NCBI GenBank assembly: GCA_019279435.1
Contig: JAAALK010000288.1
Coordinates: 56,347,624-56,411,623, forward strand
Reading direction: 5' to 3'
Length of the DNA stretch: 64,000 nt
Source of the DNA: Zizania palustris
Lineage: Eukaryota; Streptophyta; Magnoliopsida; Poales; Poaceae
Below are positions 55,829-64,000 of the stretch, one piece after another. The position numbers and the translations under genes were made by a program. Position 1 is the stretch's first letter. Each line of letters starts with the position of its first letter. The notes beneath the pieces were generated by a model. That model worked only from the letters and a program-made list of their open reading frames with translations. It had not been told where the DNA came from and searched no databases.

Positions 55829-56066
55829 CCATTGCCTCCTCTGCAGTAGGGGCTTCGGTCGTTGGGAGCTCCAAGCGAGGCCTTGAGGCTTCGGGTTCGT
55901 CATCGTCTACCCTTTTCCTCTTGGAGCCGCTCGCCGTGGGTGTAGGACTGATGAAGTCTGGCAGAGCTTGGACCCCCTCGATGCCGAGCTAGGTCCATAC
56001 TCTGTTCCAGTGTTCCCAAGTCCCCACCAGAGCGAGCCTTTGAGCCTACTCCTCAGGTGTCGGGGC
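55829..56066 (-). pseudogene. Element A antisense gene: 5' part of exon 2
   Basis: Minus strand encodes VGTWEHWNRVWT near 56010, then PDFISPTPTASGSKRKR and acidic/Pro-rich residues, matching exon 2 of element B (SWESWNRVWT, KRKRGDEDE). A TAG lies near 55990. It is cut at 56067 by copia copy 2. Exon 1 and the promoter would be beyond the window. Confidence 0.65.
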
Positions 56067-58114
56067 TGAGAAACCAAGGGTTGGTTTCAAGTGTTTGTGA
56101 TGAGTGATTGACAGGCTTTTTACCCTCTGTTCGAAGGGTACCTCCGAAGGGGGTTCGGAGGTGGTACCTCCGAAGGGTGTTCGGAGGAGGGTACCTCCGG
56201 AGGGGTTTCGGAGGTGGTTTTACCGAAGGGTGTTCGGTGTGTGCTTGCTGCAGCTGTTGCAGCGGAGTGTGCATGTCGGAGGGGTCCGACAGTACACGAT
56301 GACTGGGTGTGTACCGAAGGCTTCGGTACTTTGGGAGGTACACTGGAGAGTGTACCGGAGGTTGCTAACCCAGAGAGGTCTCCGGAGTACTGGATACACT
56401 TGTTTGCTTGTCTGTGGTGCGCAGGGACTTCGAAGGCGACGGACAAGGTTCGCAGAAGGTGAACCTGGGTCAAGCGGGAGGCTTGATGCCAGGGGAGCGG
56501 GGAGCTCCGTCACGGTGGCTGCGAAGGTGGTCCTGGGTCGGTTCTCGGGTCGAGGCGTGCCAGGTGAAGGCAGAGAGTGCGGAGCGTGGCTCCGGCTGAA
56601 GGTACTCCGAGACAAAGTCCTCGGAGGTGAGGCACTTCGAAGGAACTCCGAATGGAGTGACTTCAGGAGTTGGTGGAACAAGTCCTCTGCGGAGGCAAGG
56701 AATTCGAAGTGTGCTCCGTAGGGAGACATTCGAAGGTGCCCGACGAAGGTCTCAGAAGTCGAGGCGCATCGAAGGCATGGTCCGGGTGAGGCTCTTCGAG
56801 GAGTGTGCTCGGGGAGAGGCACTGCGACGAAGGGCTCATGGAATGCTTCATGCGGAGGCCTTGGACGAAGGAGGGACTTCGAAGGGTGGTACTCCGAAGG
56901 TGGGGCTTCGGAGTGAGGAAGGCTTCGGAGCAAGGCTTGCTCCGTAGTGTGGTTGACTTGAGGTGCTTCGGCCTGCATGGCTTCGGTACACGGACTGACG
57001 GAGTTCGAGCTGGGTGAAGCTGCGAAGCCGTGGTGATCCACTCCGGAGGTGTTGGTGTGAAGGCCCAAGGGCTTTGACGGCTTCGGCTCAAAACCGTCAC
57101 TGTATCGGAGGCCATCTTCGGTGAAGCGAAGGCCATCTGGCTCAAGGCTTCTCGCCGAAGCTACCGCACCCTCGCGTGCGAAGGGAGGATTCCAGAAGGT
57201 CAAAGACTGCAAAGGCTGACACTGTCTGTTCTGTAAAAGGCTGACACTGTCCCCTCTGCAAAGCTGACAGAGAAGCCTCCAGAATAAAGGTGGACTACCT
57301 TTTGTACCCCTTAGTTCTGTAGAGTCAAATCCTTTGTAAACCCTAGGGGTAGTGTAGTCAATTCCTTTGGGTGAACTGTGGGCTATAAATATGGGGGCTC
57401 GGTAGGTAACATTTAACACTTTGAGCATTTACTATTGAACTCCTGTAGCCACACACTTCGTTGTATTTCATCCAGAGTTCAATTTATTTTGTGTTCCTTG
57501 TTCAAGCGGCGAAGCCCTGCATCCTGTGCTTTTTGCTTGAGCTCGCGTTACATACCTCGCCTGTTGTAGTGCACCGAAGCCTGTTGAGGTGAAGGTTGTT
57601 TTTGTGCGAAGTGTGTTTTGTCAGTGTGCGTTCGCTCTGTGTAACAGGACGCGTGACCTCGCTGCTTACTAGCGTAGCCCTGACCGAGGCCCATTTTGCT
57701 TCTCGTGTCGAAGCCCTTAGTGTAGTCCGTTTGTGTGCGTGTAGACCTTCGTGTACGAAGCCCAGCACCAGTTGCTGCTGCCAAGTACTTGGTCGAAGTC
57801 CTTAGAGGGGCGTCCACTCTTGCGAAGGGTGAAGTGCGAAGCCTGCTCGAAGCACCCTGTGTGCGGAGCCTGCACTGACTTAGCAGAGTAGATTTTCGAG
57901 GGTTGTAAGTGGAGCGAAGTCTTCTTGGCTTCGAACTATTGCTCCTCCGAAGCCTGTGTTCGAAGGTGTCGAAGTACCTCCGAACCAGACCTTCGAAGGT
58001 AGTGTTCGAAGCCTGTTCCGCAGAAGACAGAACTGAAACCGAAGGCTAGTTTTCAGCCCGAAATTTTAAAAGCTCCCATTCACCCCCCCTCTGGTTGCCG
58101 TTTCCGGTCCAACA
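56067..58114 (+). repeat. 5' LTR of copia copy 2 (2048 bp)
   Basis: Starts tgagaaaccaag and ends ggtccaaca. TATA box gctataaatatgg near 57381. It is dense in ttcgaag/ccgaagg words. A 402-codon antisense frame (57428-56220) is not kept in copy 1. Confidence 0.9.
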
Positions 58115-58116
58115 AT

Positions 58117-58134
58117 TGGTATCAGAGCAGGTTA
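58117..58134 (+). other. Primer-binding site of copia copy 2
   Basis: tggtatcagagcaggtta, two bases after the LTR; same site as in copy 1. Confidence 0.9.
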
Positions 58135-58178
58135 AGATCACCAGCTGACCTTAACCGGTTTTGTGATCTGTTGGCGAC

Positions 58179-60638
58179 ATGGATAGAGGCAGTAAAATTC
58201 CTATGTTCGATGGGACAGATTTCGCATACTGGAAGGTGCGCATGGAGGCTTACTTGTTAAGCCAAGGAAATGCAATTTGGGAGATTGTGGACTCACAATA
58301 CTCCATCCCTGAGACTCGCACCTCTCAGACTGAGAAGGATCAGTATAATGCCAATTCCAAGGCAAGAAATATACTGTTCATCGGTTTGAGTAGAAGTGAG
58401 TTTGATAGGGTGCAGCACCTTAGGACTGCTAGGGAGATTTGGACAACGCTCACTGTCTTTCATGAGGGCTCTACTCAGATTAAGGTCAGGCGCCAAAGCA
58501 CCTACAATCAACAGTATCAGCTGTTTGTGCAGGCACCTGGTGAATCTATAGATGCCATGTTTGCTCGCTTTGACGCGATAGTGAGTAACTTGCGATCCAA
58601 TGGGACGCTTGCTTACAGTGATCATGATAGGGATATCAAGCTTCTCTATGCTCTTGACCGTAGCATATGGGAAGTAAAGATATCTAGCATTGAGGAGTCC
58701 ACAGGTTATGACACATAGACCTGTGATGAGCTCTTTAGCAAGCTGAAGTCCACAGAGATTGCCAAGGCATCTCTTGCAGTGCACAGAAGCTCTTTGCCAC
58801 AGCCATTGGCATTGGTTTCTAGCACTAGCCGTGGCACCACTGCAGAACCAAGCACATCTAGTACTTGTGTTTTTGCAGATAGTTTTGCTTTTTCCTCTCT
58901 GGTCTCTGTCGCAAAGGAGCAGGTGGACACTCTAGCTGATGATGAGCTTGCTCTCATTGCCCGGAGATTCACCTGCTTTCATCATGAGAGACGGGATCAG
59001 AGGAGAAGTGGTTTTGGTGGGTGTTTTGAATGCGGTGACACTTCTCACATCAAGGCTAATTGCCCTAAGCTCAAAAGAGAGATGAGAGTGAGCGTCCCAA
59101 ATACCACAAGGAGAGGAAACCCTTTGTGAAGGGCAAGCGCGGCAAGATGGCTAAGAAAGTAGCCAAGGCTGCTTCCAGAGCTTTTGTTGCTGCTCTCAGC
59201 GACATCGACACGTCCTCAACTGAGGAGTCGAGCTCTGAGGAGGAGGAGTCCCCAAGGAAGGAGGACAAGAAGGACAAGAAGGGACGAGACTTCACCGGCC
59301 TTCGCTTCATGGCCGACAGCGATCACAGCGGCGATGAGCTTGACTCATCTGAGGTAACACTATCATCTGACCAGCTACTAATTAAATTAGATGAGCTGAA
59401 TGAAGTAGTTCTTGGTCAGGATAGATTACTTGTGCAAGCCGCTAGAGAAAGAAAAGACCTTAAACTTAGGCTAGAAACTATTTCTACTGAATATGCCATG
59501 CTTAAGTCTAAATTTGATGATGCTGAATGTGAGTCCTGTTCTGTTTTCATGAGTGAGCTTGCTCAGTTGCGTTCTGTTCATGCTCAAACTCTTTCTGAGC
59601 TTGAGACTGCACAGAAGCAGCTTTTGGATGTGGATTCTAGACCTCATGATGTTATTGATTGCATGAACTGCTCTTTATTACGCGATAGCATTAATTTACG
59701 TGATAAGCATGTTCATGATTTGGAGGCTAGATTGGAGAGGGCCGGTAGTTCTAAGGATGTACAGCCTGTGTGTGACACATGCATTACCCTTAAGGACCAG
59801 CTAGGCACTGTTAGAGAGCGAGCTGAAAACCTCATGTCTGAAAATGAATACCTTCTTTCTGTGGTGAATAAATGCACTGAGGGAAAGGGTGGGATGGATT
59901 TGCTCTTGGCCAAGACCAAGTTGTGTGCTGACAGAGCAGGGGTAGCTCTAGGTTTGGGTTTTGAGAGGATACCTTCAGACAGTAAGACCAAAACTGTTTT
60001 TACCTCTCCCACCACCCTAGAGAAAGAGAGAGCTCTGTTAGACACCCCCATCAGCCAGAAAGCCTACCCATCCACCAAAGAAAACCACACCTCCTGCCAA
60101 GAAAAATCCTCCCAAGAAAACCACACAGAAGAAACCCAAGGAGCCTGTGAGAGTTGCTCCTGTGACCCATGAGAGTGCCCCTAGGAGAGTGTTTCATTGT
60201 TCCTATTGTCAGCGGGCGGGTCATTTGGTTGGGTTCTGTTTTCGTCACATCAAGGATGAGCGACGCTCTCAGGCGATGAGTTACCAGGACATGCATTACC
60301 CATCTTTAGGTATGCATGAGTCTGAGTTTTACTATCGTCCTGCTTTTGAGGCTCCTCGTGCTTCTCGGAGAGGTTTTGCTCCTCGAGGTGTTCACCATGT
60401 TCCATATGGTGGTAGACCTCGGGCGAGTAGCTTTGTACCTCGTCAGAGTAGGAGACCTCGACATGTTGTTCGTTCACAGCATGTAGGTAGACCTCGCACT
60501 TTGCATCATTCTGTTTATTATGTGCGTAGACCATCTGCTTTTACTGTGCCTTCTACTCGTGTCACTCAGTGCTGGATGCCTCGTCATTATTTCACTCACC
60601 CCAGCACTGAGCGATCGAGACATCCTTATCATGTGTAG
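58179..60638 (+). pseudogene. Gag of copia copy 2
   Basis: ATG at 58179, 64 bases after the LTR. N-terminal capsid-like region (FDGTDFAYWKVRMEAYL, APGESIDAMFARFDAI). The first zinc knuckle is CFECGDTSHIKANC near 59025. A Ser/Glu/Lys linker (SSTEESSSEEEESPRKED) and a long coiled coil (59390-59860) follow, then the second knuckle CSYCQRAGHLVGFC near 60198 and an Arg/His-rich tail. Two knuckles and the coiled coil fit Sirevirus Gag. Breaks: TAG 58716-58718, one missing base near 59080, a frame change near 60055. The frame ends at TAG 60636-60638, which copy 1 shares. Confidence 0.85.
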
Positions 60639-63600
60639 GCGACAGATCGAGGCTTGGAGGGCACGTGGATCATGGACTCCGGTTGTTCGCGCCACATGAC
60701 CGGAGATGCAGCATGGTTCTCCAGCCTCACCACAACCAAGCAAAGGGAACACATCACCTTCGGAAACAATCGAAGGAGTAGAGTGAAAGGTAAAGGTGTG
60801 GTAAGAATTAACTCAAATATCACTCTCAAAGATGTTGCTTTGGTTGAAAATCTGGGATACAATTTGATGTCTGTATCTCAGTTGCTTGATGAGGGCTTCG
60901 AAGTGCGATTTCATCGCGATACTTCGCAAGTGCTCAATTCTGATGGCGTTATGGTGTGTAAGATCTTTAGAGTTGGGAGAGTTTTTGGAGCTGATTTTTC
61001 TGAGTCATCTGGTTCTTCTCATTGTCTTGTTGCACATTCGACTTCTGAGCTTTGGAAGTGGCATAGGAGACTAGGGCATATGAGCTTTGAGTTGCTTGCT
61101 CGTCTGAGCGCCCTAGGCCTGATCCGAGGATTGCCCAAGCTCAAGTTTGAGAAGAATTTAGTTTGCGCTCCTTGTCGACATGGAAAAATGATTGCTGCTT
61201 CGCATTCGCCAGTCACCACAGTGATGACTGAACAACCCGGAGAACTTCTCCATATGGACATTGTAGGTCCTTCTCGGGTTAGTTCTTTAGGCGGCAAGTG
61301 GTATGTTCTAGTAATTGTCGACGATTTCTCTCGCTACTCTTGGGTCTTCTTTCTTGCCAGCAAGGACGAAGTGTTTTCACACTTTCGGAGCTTGGCTTTG
61401 AGACTTTTTACTGAACTCCCTGGTGCATTAAAATTCATTTGAAGCGATAATGGCACCGAGTTCAAAAATAGTCTCTTTGTTGACTTTTGCATGGAGCATG
61501 GCATAGAACATCAATTCTCTGCTCCGCGGGTTCCTCAACAGAATGGTGTTGTTGAGAGGAAGAACCGCACTTTGGTTGAGATGGCTAGGACGATGCTTGA
61601 TGAGCATAGGACTCCTAGAAAATTCTGGGCTGAGGCCATGAACACTGCTTGTTACATCTCAAACCGAATATTCTTGCGCTCAATTTTAAATTTGACATCT
61701 TATGAGCTGCGTTTTGGGAGACAGCCCAAGGTTACTTATCTTCGAGTTTTTGGCTGTCGCTGCTTTATCCTAAAACGTGGTAACTTGGATAAATTTGAGT
61801 CGCGATCTTCTGACGGGATCTTTTTGGGTTATACTACTCATGGTCATTCTTATCGTGTTTATAACTTGGAAACTATCACTGTCATCGAGTCATGTGATGT
61901 GACTTTTGATGAATCAACCTCCTCTGTTAGTTCTGCTTTTGAACAGGCAAATGAACACGACATGGAACAGACCTTATTCGAAGACGAAGATCCCGAAGAA
62001 TTCGAGGATGATCCCCTTCTACCCTCGACATCAACCCCCGAAGCTGACCCCGCTTCAACTACTTCGGCACGAGGTCCCGAAGCGACTACCTCAACATCGG
62101 TCATCTTGGACCACTCCAACGCACAAGTTGAGGGGGAGACTGCATCCCGCCGCGAGGCTCCACACCATGTTCAAAGGATGCACCCTCCCGAGCAGATCAT
62201 TGGTGAGCTTGATCAAAGGGTAACACGTTCTCACGCTCATTTCACTAATTCTGCTTTTGTTGCTTCTTTCGAGCCTTTAGATGTTAGTCATGCACTTTCT
62301 GATTCTAGTTGGATCAATGCCATGCATGAGGAACTTGAAAATTTTGAGAGAAACCAAGTCTGGACTTTAGTTGATCCTCCACCAAATGTTCATTTCATTG
62401 GTACAAAATGGATTTTCAAAAATAAACAAGGGGAGGATGGGACAATTGTTAGAAACAAGGCTAGACTTGTAGCTCAGGGCTTTTCTCAACTAGAAGGGAT
62501 TGATTTTACTGAAACTTTTGCACCTGTTGCTCGCCTTGAGGCCATTAGGATTTTGCTTGCCTTTGCGACATCCCGGGGATTCAAACTCTATCAAATGGAT
62601 GTCAAAAGTGCTTTTCTTAATGGCTTCATAGGTGAAGATGTTTATGTAAAACAACCCCCTGGTTTTGAAAACCCCAAGTACCCACATAAAGTCCTTAAAC
62701 TTCATAAGGCTCTTTATGGACTCAAGCAGGCCCCTCGGGCATGGTATGATAGACTTAAGACTTTTCTGCTTGAGCGCGGGTATTTGATGGGCTCTGTTGA
62801 TAAAACACTGTTTACTCTCAAGCATGGCAAAGATTTCCTCCTAGTACAGATTTATGTGGATGATATCATCTTTGGTGGCTCTTCTCATGCTTTGGTTGCC
62901 GAGTTTGCAGATACCATGAGCAGGGAATTTGAAATGTCAATGATGGGTGAACTCACCTTTTTCCTTGGTTTGCAAATCAAGCAAAGCAAACAAGGTACTT
63001 TTGTCCACCAGACAAAGTACACCAAGGACCTGCTCAAGAAGTTCGACATGTCCGATGCGAAGCCCCTCACCACTCCAATGGCTACAACTGTAGCATTGGA
63101 CCCTGACAAAGATGGAGAAGCCGTAGATCAGAAGGAGTTCCGGAGCATGATCGGCTCCCTCCTCTACTTGACTGCCACGAGGCCGGACATACACTTCGCT
63201 GTGTGTTTGTGCGCTCGTTTTTAGGCTTCACCACGAGCTTCGCACCGCCAAGCGGTTAAGCGCATTTTAAGGTATCTCAAACACACCCTTGAATTTGGCA
63301 TATGGTATTCAGCGTCTTCATCTTTATGTCTTCAAGGTTATTCCGATGCAGACTTTGCTGGGTGTAGAATTGATAGGAAGAGTACCTCTGGTACTTGTCA
63401 TTTTCTGGGTACTTCTCTGGTTTGCTGGTCTTCCCGCAAACAGTCTAGTGTTGCACAATCAACGGCTGAGGCCGAATATGTTGCTGCAGCTAGCTGTTGC
63501 TCTCAGATTTTGTGGATGGTTTCCACTTTGCGGGATTTCGGGTTAGATTATAAGAGTGTTCCACTTTTCTGTGATAACACTAGTGCTATTTGTATTGCAA

Positions 63601-63806
63601 ACAACCCGGTTCAGCACTCCAGAACCAAACACATTGATGTACGGTATCACTTTCTCAGAGATCACAATGAGAAGGGTGATATTGAACTTCAATATGTTGA
63701 TACCCAACACCAGCTTGCCGATATTTTTACAAAACCCATCGATGCTTCTCGATTTGCTTACTTGCGTGGGGAACTTGGCATTTGTCACCCTTACGGCATT
63801 TTGTGA
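60639..63806 (+). pseudogene. Pol of copia copy 2 (PR-IN-RT-RH), two stops only
   Basis: A single frame runs to 63806 and contains protease WIMDSGCSRHMTG (60669), pre-integrase HRRLGHMSFELL and CAPCRHGKM, integrase MDIVGPSRV, IVDDFSRYSW, SDNGTEFKNS and PQQNGVVERKNR, RT TKWIFKNKQGEDG, MDVKSAFLNGF and YVDDIIFGGSSH (62850), RNase H SDADFAGCRIDRKS, STAEAEYVAAASCCS, FCDNTSAICIANN and HQLADIFTKP. It is interrupted by TGA at 61440-61442, just before the second catalytic Asp of integrase, and TAG at 63222-63224 at the RT/RNase H border. It is in the same frame as the gag end, separated by TAG at 60636-60638. Confidence 0.9.
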
Positions 63807-64000
63807 GGGGGAGCTGTTTTAGATGGATGTGCCTTTGTCTAATTGTGTTGAAATTGCATTTACATATTTTGCACTTATATGCCTGCTTATAATTCATGAA
63901 ATCATGTCAGCTCAGCTCTTGTTAATTCATCTGGAACATTCATGTGCATGATGTTTTATTTTCAAAATCAAATCGTGCTCACTGCTTAGTCTTGAATCTA
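63804..64000 (+). other. PPT and non-coding tail of copia copy 2
   Basis: tgagggggagctg overlaps the pol stop and looks like a PPT. The remaining ~185 bases are AT-rich without a feature I can support; the 3' LTR would start beyond the window. Confidence 0.6.

Larger units (their letters stand above)
31205..56066 (+). mobile_element. Element A: Tat-type element without visible gag-pol, interrupted four times
   Basis: Own pieces: 31205-33333 (5' LTR, PBS, non-coding), 40530-41330, 43019-44439 and 55829-56066 (antisense gene). Insertions between them are element B, a solo LTR and a minus-strand Sirevirus; copia copy 2 ends the visible part. Piece order is supported because the antisense gene exons continue across each gap and each insertion has a TSD. 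The internal region between PBS and antisense gene is only about 1.4 kb and has no gag or pol. The 3' LTR lies beyond the window. It was inserted into chromovirus integrase (left flank acctc). Confidence 0.8.
56067..64000 (+). mobile_element. Copia copy 2: Sirevirus-like Ty1/copia element, 3' LTR off-window
   Basis: 5' LTR 56067-58114, iMet PBS, gag, pol and a PPT at 63804-63815 right after the pol stop. It belongs to the same family as copy 1 (5651-13232) but is better preserved. It is inserted into exon 2 of the element A antisense gene; left flank ggggc. Confidence 0.9.

Noticed and set aside
56220..57428. 402-codon open frame on the minus strand within the LTR of copia copy 2
   Set aside because: It is repeat-rich LTR sequence; the homologous region of copy 1 (5800-7000) is closed in that frame and no domain is recognisable. 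Treated as chance in a GC-rich ccgaagg repeat context.
1..64000. A host gene, tRNA or rRNA gene
   Set aside because: All recognisable coding blocks belong to retrotransposon Gag, Pol or the antisense extra gene. The initiator-Met matches are primer-binding sites of about 12 bases, not tRNA genes.

Overview
The window is repeat-only DNA from a large plant genome, almost certainly a grass (Poaceae). That is inferred from the retrotransposon families present and the GC-rich coding style. I found no host gene, tRNA or rRNA. The 64 kb is a stack of nested LTR retrotransposons, reconstructed from LTR ends (TG..CA), primer-binding sites (PBS), polypurine tracts (PPT), pol motifs and target-site duplications (TSD).

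Layout. 1-4527: 3' half of a Tat-type Ty3/gypsy element (L), with a broken antisense gene and a 3' LTR. 4528-5650: inverted remnant (M) of a related element. 5651-13232: Sirevirus-like Ty1/copia copy 1, decayed and cut at RNase H by the next insertion. 13233-31204: chromovirus-like (Tekay/Del type) gypsy element with a long 5' LTR. That LTR is split by a complete Tat element, Tat-1 (13686-23118). The chromovirus continues through upstream ORF, gag and pol until element A enters at the end of integrase (31205). Element A is itself broken by four insertions: non-autonomous element B (33334-40529, perfect TSD agtat), a solo copia LTR (41331-43018, perfect TSD ggcgt), a full-length minus-strand Sirevirus (44440-55828), and Sirevirus-like copia copy 2 (56067 to beyond the window end).

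The most notable system is an extra gene carried on the opposite strand by all four Tat-type elements (L, Tat-1, A, B). It has its own TATA box, encodes a protein starting with the plant 'putative gypsy type transposon' domain (Transposase_28, PF04195), and is split by four short introns at conserved positions. In element B its five exons join into one uninterrupted 1010-codon reading frame with matching splice phases. Element B (and A, as far as visible) has LTRs, PBS and PPT but no gag or pol, so this spliced antisense gene is its only coding content. Because the introns run antisense to the genomic RNA, they would survive retrotransposition.

Expected division of labour: the copia and gypsy Gag-Pol genes would make particles, protease, integrase and RT/RNase H, but every Gag-Pol frame here carries stops or frameshifts. 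Only the antisense gene of element B looks intact.
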